A DNA stretch of 44,287 bases from Flectobacillus roseus (GTDB lineage Bacteria; Bacteroidota; Bacteroidia; Cytophagales; Spirosomataceae). The stretch lies in NCBI RefSeq assembly GCF_030056665.1, contig NZ_JASHIG010000049.1; one strand, given 5' to 3'. Position 1 is the stretch's first letter. Each line of letters starts with the position of its first letter. Of this stretch, positions 1 through 7,107 are shown in pieces. Under the pieces are notes generated by a model, which was not told the DNA's origin, searched no databases, and worked only from the letters and a program-made list of their open reading frames with translations. A program made the position numbers and the translations under genes.

Positions 1-1
1 T

Positions 2-640
2 CAAGCATACCGTAACGATAATTTTTCAGGGCGATTAGTTCAGTTTACCACTCTTGAAAATAAAGTTAGAAAAGGAATCCTTCTTCCAGAAAACTACATT
101 CAAAAAGCAAGTAGAACCTCGTCACAGAAAGTAAGTGTACCTATCAATAAGTGCTTGAAGGTTGTCTCAAGTATTATGACCAACCAATCGTTACAGTGTT
201 CTAATACTTTGTCTATCTTCAGAAAAGACCCTTATCACTTTAAACTGATTGTTTCAGCCAGTAAACAGGTGGCTGGAAATGTGTACCTAGACGAAGATAT
301 TCTTTCTGCTATTGTTGGAAACACCTTCGAAAAGGTTTCTGCTACCATGACAGCGTTAGTCCACGTCAGTAACCTAAGTAAAGTCCTCAATACTTTAGGT
401 GGCAAACTAAAAGTAAGTGCTGAGCTAAGCCCTGAGCAATTTAAAATTATTGCTGATGAAGTAAATCTTGAAAATCAGTTTAGTGATGAACTTCAAGAGC
501 TACCTGTATTTAATAGTCCAACCTTAGTGCAGGAACAGCCTAAGAACGATGATGCTAAAAGAGTTCTTTCCCTCAAGTATAAATATCGTTTAAGGTTGCA
601 GTTACAAATTCTTGAAAGAAATAAGCTATTAAAGGTTTAA
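2..640 (+). CDS. C-terminal part of an unidentified protein, cut by the window edge
   Basis: The frame is open from base 2, so the gene starts before the window and about 212 residues are visible. A later TTG at 155 could be read as a start, but the open frame upstream argues that this is only the C-terminal part. The visible segment has mixed alpha/beta character without a motif I can name and ends in a basic helix rich in Lys, Arg and Leu. The next gene starts 30 bases after the stop on the same strand, so both probably belong to one operon of element 1. The fragment GRLVQFTTLENKVRKGILLP faintly recalls C-terminal parts of large phage or plasmid helicases, but this is too weak to assign. 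Confidence 0.6.
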   Translation, partial: QAYRNDNFSGRLVQFTTLENKVRKGILLPENYIQKASRTSSQKVSVPINKCLKVVSSIMTNQSLQCSNTLSIFRKDPYHFKLIVSASKQVAGNVYLDEDILSAIVGNTFEKVSATMTALVHVSNLSKVLNTLGGKLKVSAELSPEQFKIIADEVNLENQFSDELQELPVFNSPTLVQEQPKNDDAKRVLSLKYKYRLRLQLQILERNKLLKV

Positions 641-670
641 ATAATAACATTCACTCTCAAAATACATAAA

Positions 671-1372
671 ATGAATACTTCAAAAAATATCGAATTAGTA
701 AAAAGTATCACAGCTTCTCAGTTAGCTCAACTTGACAAAGTTTCACAAGAGAACTATCAATTGTTAAAAGAGGATACTGAGGGCTTTTCGGATTTTGATA
801 CTTTGTTTTCAATTTCAACGGAAGCAGAAGAAACCCTTGACGCACTAATACAAACCGCAGAAGCAGTTGGTATATTCCAAAAACAGGAAAAATCAAAATC
901 TACTAGCTCAAAAGCTCCAAGTAAGAAAAATACGGCTAAGTCAGTTGACAAAAAAGCACAACAAAAAGTCGAGAAACAAACCTTGGAAAGAGACAATCTC
1001 GTACAGGAAGTCGAAGAGCTTAAGACAACTGTCATTTCAAATTCTCAATTCAAAGAAAAGATAGCAACAGAATTAAGAAAGTTTCTGAAAGTGAGCCAAA
1101 CAGGATTATCAGGGGTATTAACCAAAAACCAAAAAGAGTTAACCTTGGAAGAGCAAATTCAAATCTTAAAGGGCAAAAGAAAATTCTATAAGAATCTAAT
1201 CAAAGGAGATACAGCAGATTTCAAAGCCATTGCCTTACGTGTAGGTTTAGATTTCAAAAAGTCTAAACCAAAACCTAGGAAGCAAAGTCTTTCAGGAGTT
1301 CCTCAAACCATTTCAGGCACAAAGAAAAACGTCTCATTAATTGATAAATTCAAGCACTGGTGGGATAATTAA
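671..1372 (+). CDS. Hypothetical lysine-rich coiled-coil protein
   Basis: This is a 233-residue protein that I do not recognise. The N-terminal 70 residues are predicted helical and acidic. Residues about 72-105 are a low-complexity Lys/Ser/Gln stretch. Residues about 100-135 carry a heptad-like pattern (VEKQTLERDNLVQEVEEL) typical of a coiled coil. The C-terminus is basic and ends with an aromatic HWW motif. There is no signal peptide or membrane segment. It lies between the truncated gene at the window start and the first box cluster, which begins three bases after its stop. A DNA-binding or structural role in element 1 is possible, but this is inference. Confidence 0.6.
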   Translation: MNTSKNIELVKSITASQLAQLDKVSQENYQLLKEDTEGFSDFDTLFSISTEAEETLDALIQTAEAVGIFQKQEKSKSTSSKAPSKKNTAKSVDKKAQQKVEKQTLERDNLVQEVEELKTTVISNSQFKEKIATELRKFLKVSQTGLSGVLTKNQKELTLEEQIQILKGKRKFYKNLIKGDTADFKAIALRVGLDFKKSKPKPRKQSLSGVPQTISGTKKNVSLIDKFKHWWDN

Positions 1373-1374
1373 TC

Positions 1375-1619
1375 TTGCTACCAAAAAAGGAAACCCGGGC
1401 ATGAATTAACAGTGAATGCCAGGAACGAATTGGTAGCAAAAACCAATTAAATCAAACATCGTCACACTAGTATTAAATTTTTATTTTTTGGTAGCAAAAA
1501 GGTATTGGCCAGCTCTACTGCAGACAACTGTTGTAGTTGTTTTTGCTACCAATAATTTCTCAAGCTTTGCCTGAGCAGGACGATATCAGGAATTAACAAT
1601 CAAACTATTGCTACCAAAA
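1375..1619. repeat. Box cluster 1: five TTGCTACCAAAA boxes
   Basis: Five copies of a 12-bp box lie at 1375-1386 (forward), 1430-1441 (reverse), 1488-1499 (reverse), 1541-1552 (forward) and 1608-1619 (forward). The start-to-start distances are 53-67 bp. The box has GCTACC where the element 2 copies have GCTATC. The spacers carry short perfect palindromes such as CCCGGG, ACTAGT, CTGCAG, AAGCTT and GATATC. The last box ends 11 bases before the next ATG. The cluster fills the whole gap between two genes. Confidence 0.85.
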
Positions 1620-1630
1620 TCAATTTTAAA

Positions 1631-2251
1631 ATGAAAAAAGCATTAATAGTAATTGGCTCAATTATTCTTGGAGGAGTAATCTATTTCGTGGGCAAATCTA
1701 AAGGATGGTGGACTCGAAGTATTGTCAAAACAAAAGATTCATCTAATGGGAGTGCCACAGTCAATAACCCTATGATTAAACTTAGCTCCAAACTGTCAAA
1801 CTTGAGTTTAAACAGCAATTCAAATATTGAAGTCAATAACCCAAATGCCAACACTTCACCTACACCGAATAATAGCTCCATTGTTGATACTTCGATTGTA
1901 CGTATTTTTTGGAATGGTCAAAATGTCTATGCCAAAAAGGGAGAAAAATATGCGTATGAATTAGTAGAATATGGTTTCGGGTTCTTGCAGGATGGGACAA
2001 TAGTTTATCAATATCCTAAAGATGGGATTTGGATATTTTCAACAAGCCCATATTTGAGTAGTATCAATGAATATGGTGTTGACACCAATAGTGCTTATGA
2101 TAGTTGGTATGGTATCTCTATATATAGGCTTAGACCTCAAGGAAGTTCCAGTGATCCCTTTGTGATTGGATACCTTTATGATGGCACATCTGTTTTTGAA
2201 AGATGGGACAATGAAGGTACTCCAGATGAACGTAAGGTATATTATTGGTAG
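1631..2251 (+). CDS. Small membrane-anchored repeat protein (GKSKGWW family), copy 1
   Basis: This 206-residue protein has one N-terminal membrane segment (residues 3-21) followed by GKSKGWW. A Ser/Asn/Thr-rich linker spans about 36-86. The C-terminal domain holds the motifs WNGQNVYAKKG, GFLQDGTIVYQY, NEYGVD (146-151) and GYLYDG and ends in YYW. The downstream gene encodes a paralogue with the same N-terminus and motifs. The N-in, C-out topology suggests an extracytoplasmic or virion-surface domain. Box clusters lie on both sides, and the box at 2245-2254 overlaps the stop codon. The function is unknown. A secreted toxin or surface-repeat role is possible but unsupported. Confidence 0.75.
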   Translation: MKKALIVIGSIILGGVIYFVGKSKGWWTRSIVKTKDSSNGSATVNNPMIKLSSKLSNLSLNSNSNIEVNNPNANTSPTPNNSSIVDTSIVRIFWNGQNVYAKKGEKYAYELVEYGFGFLQDGTIVYQYPKDGIWIFSTSPYLSSINEYGVDTNSAYDSWYGISIYRLRPQGSSSDPFVIGYLYDGTSVFERWDNEGTPDERKVYYW

Positions 2252-2372
2252 CAATAAATAAACAGTCGACCTCACTTCAGTTGAGCAGCCTATTAAATAT
2301 TGCTATCAAAAAAATAGAATTACATCTAATTTTAAATCTATCAAGTGTTAAATAACATAATTTGCTATCAAA
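2245..2372. repeat. Box cluster 2: three boxes between two paralogous genes
   Basis: The boxes are TTGGTAGCAA at 2245-2254 (reverse, GCTACC variant), TTGCTATCAAAA at 2300-2311 and TTTGCTATCAAA at 2361-2372. They lie 55 and 61 bp apart. The first overlaps the stop codon of the upstream gene and the last abuts the ATG at 2373. The first spacer contains GTCGAC. The cluster mixes the GCTACC variant typical of element 1 with the GCTATC form typical of element 2. Confidence 0.85.
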
Positions 2373-2909
2373 ATGAAAAAGTCATTATTGATTATCCTAA
2401 CAATTACAGTGGCCATAATCACTTACTTCATCGGTAAATCGAAAGGTTGGTGGAATTTATTTTCTCCCACTGATTCATCTAATACAGAAGAAAAGAAGTC
2501 ATCAAATACTAAACTTACCAATAAGATAAGAAACCTTGATTCCAGTGTCAATGAGTATGGTGTGGATTTAGCAACCATCGTAGATAACTGGAATGGTAAA
2601 ACTCTATATGAAAAAAAAGACGGAAAGTCTGCGCAAGAATCTCATTCTATGGCAATTGGTTTTTTAGAAGATGGTACTATAGTCTACAAATACAAAATTT
2701 ATGGCGAATGGATATATGATACAGAGCCATTTACGGCTTCATATACATACAACTATAATGAATATGGGGTAGACACTAATACAGTACTTGCTGTTTATGC
2801 TGGCAATGATATTTATGCCTATAAAATGGATACTAACAAGACTGATGAATATGGATACCTGTATGATGGTAGACCAGTCTATAAACAAGGGGAATACTAT
2901 CAATGGTAG
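2373..2909 (+). CDS. Small membrane-anchored repeat protein (GKSKGWW family), copy 2
   Basis: This 178-residue protein is a paralogue of the gene at 1631. It has the same N-terminal membrane helix (about 4-20) followed by GKSKGWW and a short polar linker. Two internal repeat units follow, each with NEYGVD (60-65 and 129-134), a W/Y-x-G segment and GFLEDG or GYLYDG. It ends in YYQW, like the YYW end of copy 1. The start is fixed by the box at 2361-2372, which directly abuts the ATG. It overlaps the next small gene by seven bases. The tandem duplication and the flanking box clusters look like a gene-cassette arrangement. The function is unknown. Confidence 0.75.
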   Translation: MKKSLLIILTITVAIITYFIGKSKGWWNLFSPTDSSNTEEKKSSNTKLTNKIRNLDSSVNEYGVDLATIVDNWNGKTLYEKKDGKSAQESHSMAIGFLEDGTIVYKYKIYGEWIYDTEPFTASYTYNYNEYGVDTNTVLAVYAGNDIYAYKMDTNKTDEYGYLYDGRPVYKQGEYYQW

Positions 2910-3043
2910 TAAAATCAGATATAAATAACCTAGAGCAGTTAGAAGTAGAAACTGATAGCCTAAATCTTCTATATTATCTCTTTTTGTCTGAATTATTTGA
3001 TGATTGGAGGGATATAGAAAACGATATTTGGGATTCTTACTGA
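2903..3043 (+). CDS. Small acidic hypothetical protein
   Basis: This is a 46-residue acidic protein rich in Asp, Glu and Leu, starting MVVKSDINNLEQLEVETDSL. Its ATG overlaps the end of the preceding gene by seven bases, which suggests translational coupling. A strong terminator hairpin begins seven bases after its stop, so it is probably the last gene of the element 1 operon. No motif or membrane segment is visible. The call rests on the overlap and the position. Confidence 0.5.
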   Translation: MVVKSDINNLEQLEVETDSLNLLYYLFLSELFDDWRDIENDIWDSY

Positions 3044-3050
3044 AAATATT

Positions 3051-3100
3051 AAAATCCATCCACCATACCCTACAAAGTGGATGGATTTTACGTGTTTTTT
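3051..3100 (+). terminator. Intrinsic terminator closing the element 1 operon
   Basis: A perfect 13-bp stem (3051-3063 with 3077-3089) encloses a 13-base loop and is followed shortly by a run of eight T. It lies directly after the stop at 3043. Confidence 0.9.
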
Positions 3101-3105
3101 TTGTA

Positions 3106-3137
3106 TTGAATTATTATAAATGAAAATGCTATATTTG
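3106..3137 (+). promoter_or_regulatory. Candidate Bacteroidota promoter for the HipA-like/HIRAN operon
   Basis: TATATTTG at 3130-3137 matches the Bacteroidota -7 element TAnnTTTG. TTG at 3106-3108 lies 21 bases upstream, at the expected -33 position. The element is just behind the terminator and 95 bases before the kinase start. Confidence 0.45.
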
Positions 3138-3232
3138 GCATTGAACAATTAAGCTTTTCTTCAAGCTGTGTCATCGAGAAAACAAATCTCTAGCTATAAT
3201 CTAGTCGGAAATATGAACAATAAAATGAATTA

Positions 3233-4300
3233 ATGGCAAAACTATATAATATTACAGAATGGAGTGAGCAATTGTGGTGGAACACAGGTGGAACTAGGGA
3301 TAAAAAAATTTATGTTAATCCTACTGACGGTGAATTGTACTACTTTAAGCAATCATATAAAAAAGGATTACGTGATTACAAATATGAGTTTTGGTCTGAA
3401 ATAATTGCTTCAGAGATAGGAGAACTTTTAGGGTTTAATATTTTAGCTTACCATATTGCTATTCGAGGAGAAGTTGTAGGGTGTATTTCTAAAACTATGA
3501 TTAATCAAGCATCCGAAGAACTAGTTGAAGGAGGAAAATATTTGCATGCTTTTGATAGTACATTTAATCCTGAAGATACCAAACTTCGAAACCAATATAA
3601 TTTTAATTTAATAATAAATGCACTGACTTCTTTTAAAAAAGAAAAACATATAAGAGAGTTGTTAGAAGTATTAGTTTTCGATGCACTAATAGGCAATAGT
3701 GATAGGCACCAAGAAAATTGGGCGATCATAAATAACCATACTGTAATAACAGAAGGAATAGTTCAAATAGAAAGAGATATTAAGACTGGTGAAATCGATA
3801 ATGCTCCTGAATGGTTAACAAAAATTATCAAAAAGGTATATACTGTGAGAGGTAAAATACGTCCAGAGCTTGAAACAGCTAGATTAACATTGCCTAAAAA
3901 AACTAAGTTCGCACCAATTTACGATAGTGGTTGTAGTTTTGGTAGAGAAATGAGTGATGAGCGTGTAACAATATTGCTAACAAATGAACAAGCTATACTT
4001 AAGTATATTACAAATGGTTTAGCTGAAATACATTGGGGGGGAAGTAAAATTAATCATTTTGAGTTGATAGAAAAATTGCTTCAAACAAATGTGATAAAAG
4101 ATGATGTTTTATCTACATTAGATAGAGTTTTTAAACTTTTTGACCCTAGTAAAATAGAAAATATAGTTTCGACAGTTGATCAAGAATTAATTGATTTGGA
4201 AAATCCTAACATCTTACCAACCGAAAGGAAAGAATTAATTCTGAAATTACTAATTTTGCGATCAAATAAACTACGGGAAATTTATTCTCAATACAAATGA
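3233..4300 (+). CDS. HipA-like/CtkA-type protein kinase-fold protein
   Basis: This 355-residue protein has hallmarks of the HipA/PI3K-like kinase fold. An early strand YYFKQS supplies a candidate ATP-binding Lys39. The catalytic motif FDALIGNSDRHQENW lies at about 149-163, with Asp157 and Asn162 as catalytic and metal-binding candidates. The later APIYDSGCSFGRE (about 227-239) supplies the DxG-like metal aspartate. Family members phosphorylate proteins; HipA modifies glutamyl-tRNA synthetase. It lacks the N-subdomain of long HipA proteins and is nearer the CtkA/HipT size. It overlaps the next gene by four bases (ATGA), so the two are surely co-translated. The target is unknown; a toxin or defence role is inferred from the family and the mobile setting. 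Confidence 0.75.
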   Translation: MAKLYNITEWSEQLWWNTGGTRDKKIYVNPTDGELYYFKQSYKKGLRDYKYEFWSEIIASEIGELLGFNILAYHIAIRGEVVGCISKTMINQASEELVEGGKYLHAFDSTFNPEDTKLRNQYNFNLIINALTSFKKEKHIRELLEVLVFDALIGNSDRHQENWAIINNHTVITEGIVQIERDIKTGEIDNAPEWLTKIIKKVYTVRGKIRPELETARLTLPKKTKFAPIYDSGCSFGREMSDERVTILLTNEQAILKYITNGLAEIHWGGSKINHFELIEKLLQTNVIKDDVLSTLDRVFKLFDPSKIENIVSTVDQELIDLENPNILPTERKELILKLLILRSNKLREIYSQYK

Positions 4301-4956
4301 CAGAGATAGGACACATATACTTGAGCTGGAGAGAGGGTTTAGGTAAACGAAGGCACATTGTTGGCGTTATAAAGAGGAATGCTACAAATGGAGTTCGTTT
4401 TTCCTATATCAAAGAGGGAGTTGAAGCTGCCCTAAAAGATGGATTTTCGCCATATACAGAATTTGCAGATTTTAGTAAGGTATATTCAGAGAACGTGCTG
4501 GAGATTTTTGGACAAAGAATTATGAAATCTGAACGTTCAGACATTTCAGATTTTTATGATTTTTGGGAAATTGATTTTAAATATAAGAATGACAAATATT
4601 ACCTATTAGCACGTACGCAAGGATTAAACCCTACTGATAATTTCGAATTTTTAGCAGACTATAATCCAAACAAAAATTTACGTTTTCTTACAGATTTAGC
4701 AAATCTCGGTAAGCTTAAACTAGCTTCTAACAGTGTTAAAGTCGGAGATTTTTTGACTTATAAATTGGAGAAAGATAACAAATTTGATAGTGCCGCTGTA
4801 AAGGTCTTTAAGAATGAAATAGAGGTTGGATATATAAAGAAAGTTCATTCAAAAGTTTTTCATAATTCAAAAAATCATACTTTAAAACTCATTGTTAAAG
4901 CCGTTGAGCAGAATGGCATAATTAAAAGAATTTTTGTTAAGGTTTGTGCTGAATAA
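4297..4956 (+). CDS. HIRAN-domain protein, partner of the HipA-like kinase
   Basis: This is a 219-residue protein. The C-terminal part (about 145-217) has the HIRAN pattern: VGDFLTYKLEKDNKFDSAAV, then VFKNEIEVGYIKK, then a strand pair ending FVKV. HIRAN domains in eukaryotic HLTF bind DNA 3' ends, and stand-alone bacterial ones are thought to bind DNA. The N-terminal 140 residues are not recognised. The ATG overlaps the kinase stop by four bases, which indicates an obligate pair. In HipA-type toxin-antitoxin pairs the partner is usually a DNA-binding HipB, so this protein could neutralise the kinase or guide it to DNA; that is inference. A hairpin terminator follows. Confidence 0.7.
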   Translation: MTEIGHIYLSWREGLGKRRHIVGVIKRNATNGVRFSYIKEGVEAALKDGFSPYTEFADFSKVYSENVLEIFGQRIMKSERSDISDFYDFWEIDFKYKNDKYYLLARTQGLNPTDNFEFLADYNPNKNLRFLTDLANLGKLKLASNSVKVGDFLTYKLEKDNKFDSAAVKVFKNEIEVGYIKKVHSKVFHNSKNHTLKLIVKAVEQNGIIKRIFVKVCAE

Positions 4957-5014
4957 CTTTTTAAAAATGGCATTTTTGTTTTTATTCATACTTTAGTTTT
5001 GCTCTAAAACGGAA

Positions 5015-5043
5015 AAACAGCCAATACAAAATATAGGCTGTTT
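5015..5043 (+). terminator. Hairpin terminator after the HIRAN gene
   Basis: The arms AAACAGCC (5015-5022) and GGCTGTTT (5036-5043) pair with a 13-base interior and end in TTT. The hairpin lies about 60 bases behind the HIRAN gene stop. Confidence 0.6.
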
Positions 5044-5260
5044 CTGATTGCTTGTGATACTTGAGACTAAGTATTTATCAATAAAGCCTCAAGTTTTACC
5101 AAAAATATTAAATTATCTTTTTAGGAAAAAATAAATTCGTTATAAACTACTAGGATTGCGTAAAGTTATAAAAATAGGTTTAACACAATTAGCAGTTAGG
5201 TATCGCTAAGAATAGTAGGGCAAGAATTAGTCCAATTTTCAATATAGTACATTCTTAGTA

Positions 5261-5307
5261 AAAGAAAAAAAAGCCCTTCAAATTAGAATGAAGGGCTTTT
5301 TTTCTTT
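5261..5307. terminator. Bidirectional terminator between convergent operons
   Basis: A long inverted repeat has the core AAGCCCTTCA / TGAAGGGCTT with an A-tract on one side and a T-tract on the other. The arms are about 5261-5280 and 5289-5307. It lies 30 bases beyond the stop of the leftward toxin gene and can serve both strands. Confidence 0.85.
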
Positions 5308-5336
5308 TATGGGTTTGAATTACGCTTTAAAAAATA

Positions 5337-5690
5337 TCACTGTGGTAAATCAAGAAGGTCACTTAGAACAGTCAACACTTTGAAAAAGTGACTATTAGGT
5401 AATACACCTACTCTCTTGGTGATACGTTGGCTCGAAACACTTCGAATTTGATGACAAAGGGCGTAAGAATCTGACTTGAGACCACCATTTCCTTTCTTTA
5501 CTTCGACAACGCTATACAATGAAGACTTTGGCTTGCTTGTGAATGGCACTATGATTGCCAGTTCGAGAGCGTTTATCGATGAAATAATCAAACATGGACG
5601 TGCATTTGCTTGTTCATGGCCTTTTACTTGGTCTGGCACTGTTCCTAGGTCTACAAAAACTATTTCTGCTTTTTGGTAATTTGGCTTCAT
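5337..5690 (-). CDS. PemK/MazF-like endoribonuclease toxin
   Basis: This 117-residue protein has the PemK/MazF fold pattern. The early strand EIVFVDLGTVP is followed by GHEQANARPCLIIS, the family's conserved G-x-E-x-x-x-x-RP segment with the catalytic Arg. Then comes the strand ELAIIVPFTSK. The SYALCHQIRSVSSQRITKRV stretch matches the usual D-Q-I-R-x-v-d-x-x-R-l region. MazF family toxins cut mRNA at short motifs. The start overlaps the stop of the upstream 267-aa gene by four bases (ATGA), as expected for toxin-antitoxin coupling. The short antitoxin gene usually found upstream is absent and the 267-aa protein occupies its place. Confidence 0.8.
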   Translation of the reverse strand: MKPNYQKAEIVFVDLGTVPDQVKGHEQANARPCLIISSINALELAIIVPFTSKPKSSLYSVVEVKKGNGGLKSDSYALCHQIRSVSSQRITKRVGVLPNSHFFKVLTVLSDLLDLPQ

Positions 5691-6490
5691 AAATTTAAAA
5701 CATATTCAGCTAACCCTTGTTCCAATAAAATAGAATCCTCATCAGATAGCTTTTGATTTTCAATATCGAACACATTAATCTTAGGGATTAACATCCCTAA
5801 TTCCATAGCGCATGCTCCGTACTCTTGTGCTGTATTTGCAACAAAGCTTGAGACTTGGTTTAGTTTGGAAGGGCTAATCTTTAAATTATCTTCAAGGATA
5901 AAAAGTGATGTTAGTAACGATATTTCGAGTAGAATTGAAGTATCAACCCAATTAATTACCTTTTCACTTTCTACAGGAGGAATATTGGCATAAATTCCAG
6001 CTACGAAGACATTATAATTTTGAGGAATAGATGACAAAACATCACGTCTTTCAAGCTCATTTATTTTCTCAAAATAATCTTCTTGTAATCCTTGAGAAAG
6101 TTTGGCAATTACTCTTAGATTAGTTCTAATGGCAAAATTAACATTGTCTATAAGTTCGTGTTTATCGCTAGAGACAAGTTCTTTCGAAAAACTGCTATTG
6201 AAACTATCCATCACTTTCGACAAATCAGTTACATTAAACTTTTTTGCCAAAAACCACTTCAATGTTAAAATTCTGAAATCAAACACATCAGAAATAAAGA
6301 GTGTAACAGCGTCATTAAAGCGCTTTCTTGATTGTAAAGCACCAATAATATCACTCTTAATTTTTTTTACACGACTATCCATTTGAGCATCAATTCTAGT
6401 AGATTGATTCCCAAAATCATAATGAAATGGTAAAATACCCATTTCTATTCGTTGACTTATAGAGTGTAACATATACAGCAAAGATAACAA
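5687..6490 (-). CDS. Unidentified 267-aa partner of the MazF-like toxin
   Basis: This all-helical looking 267-residue protein is not one I recognise. It has no signal peptide, membrane segment or clear DNA-binding motif. The four-base overlap with the downstream PemK/MazF-like gene shows they are translated together. MazF antitoxins are normally 70-90 residues, so this is three times too long for a MazE and may be a new antitoxin type or an unrelated coupled gene. In-frame ATGs at codons 7 and 17 are alternative starts. Codon use and base composition resemble the neighbouring accessory genes. Confidence 0.7.
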   Translation of the reverse strand: MLSLLYMLHSISQRIEMGILPFHYDFGNQSTRIDAQMDSRVKKIKSDIIGALQSRKRFNDAVTLFISDVFDFRILTLKWFLAKKFNVTDLSKVMDSFNSSFSKELVSSDKHELIDNVNFAIRTNLRVIAKLSQGLQEDYFEKINELERRDVLSSIPQNYNVFVAGIYANIPPVESEKVINWVDTSILLEISLLTSLFILEDNLKISPSKLNQVSSFVANTAQEYGACAMELGMLIPKINVFDIENQKLSDEDSILLEQGLAEYVLNL

Positions 6491-6587
6491 AAAATCAGGA
6501 CAATTCTTATAAACAAAACGATACTTATGGCTTATTATTTCACATGATTTAGTCTGTGTAACAAAAGCTACACAGACTAAAATGATT

Positions 6588-7031
6588 TTAATCCTTTGTC
6601 AATAAAAAGGTTTGGCTAACTGTATTTTTACCATCATTGGACGTCAAGTCAAGCTTTAAGTTTTTTCCAACCAATTTACCAGTGCCTGTTGCCATGTAGT
6701 TTTGACCTGAAGAGTTAACGATTGAACTGACAGTTAAATCAGTTTCATTGGTACACTTTACATCAGGAATGGTAAATGAGTTAGTCGCCTGTTCAACTAC
6801 TACAGAGCCTTGGGTAAGAACATAAGTGTTCGATGCAACCATTTTAACTTGATTTTCACCCGACTTTGTAATAAGAAATTTGTAAGTTCCCTTGGTTCGA
6901 TAAAGGTTAGACTCCCATTCGTCATAATTTTGAGTATAGGAGCCCTGAAAGTTAGTGGTGTAGTCTGGTGTAACATCCTTCTTACATGCTACAATTAATA
7001 GAACTAAAGATGATAGAATGATTCTTTTCAT
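6588..7031 (-). CDS. Small secreted lipoprotein
   Basis: This 147-residue protein has a lipoprotein signal peptide: a KR n-region, a hydrophobic core and the lipobox LIVAC with the acylated Cys at residue 16. After KKD follows a beta-rich domain containing TYKFLITKSGENQVKMV and a C-terminal strand SQTFLLTKD. It resembles the lipocalin-like small lipoproteins common in Bacteroidota, without catalytic residues I can name. It stands alone between the toxin pair and the integrase, on the same strand. It may be a cargo gene of element 1 that changes the host surface. The start is chosen for the signal peptide. Confidence 0.7.
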   Translation of the reverse strand: MKRIILSSLVLLIVACKKDVTPDYTTNFQGSYTQNYDEWESNLYRTKGTYKFLITKSGENQVKMVASNTYVLTQGSVVVEQATNSFTIPDVKCTNETDLTVSSIVNSSGQNYMATGTGKLVGKNLKLDLTSNDGKNTVSQTFLLTKD

Positions 7032-7107
7032 TTTGAATTTTAATGGTGTTTAAAAATTTATGGAAATAAAACTAATATTTAACTGGTAATAAAACACAAT
7101 AATAGAT

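Larger units (their letters stand above)
4957..5336. other. Gene-free interval between convergent operons
   Basis: This 380-bp stretch holds two hairpins annotated separately (5015-5043 and 5261-5307). The rest is AT-rich, and I see no coding frame with a convincing start, no box and no promoter. Confidence 0.6.
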
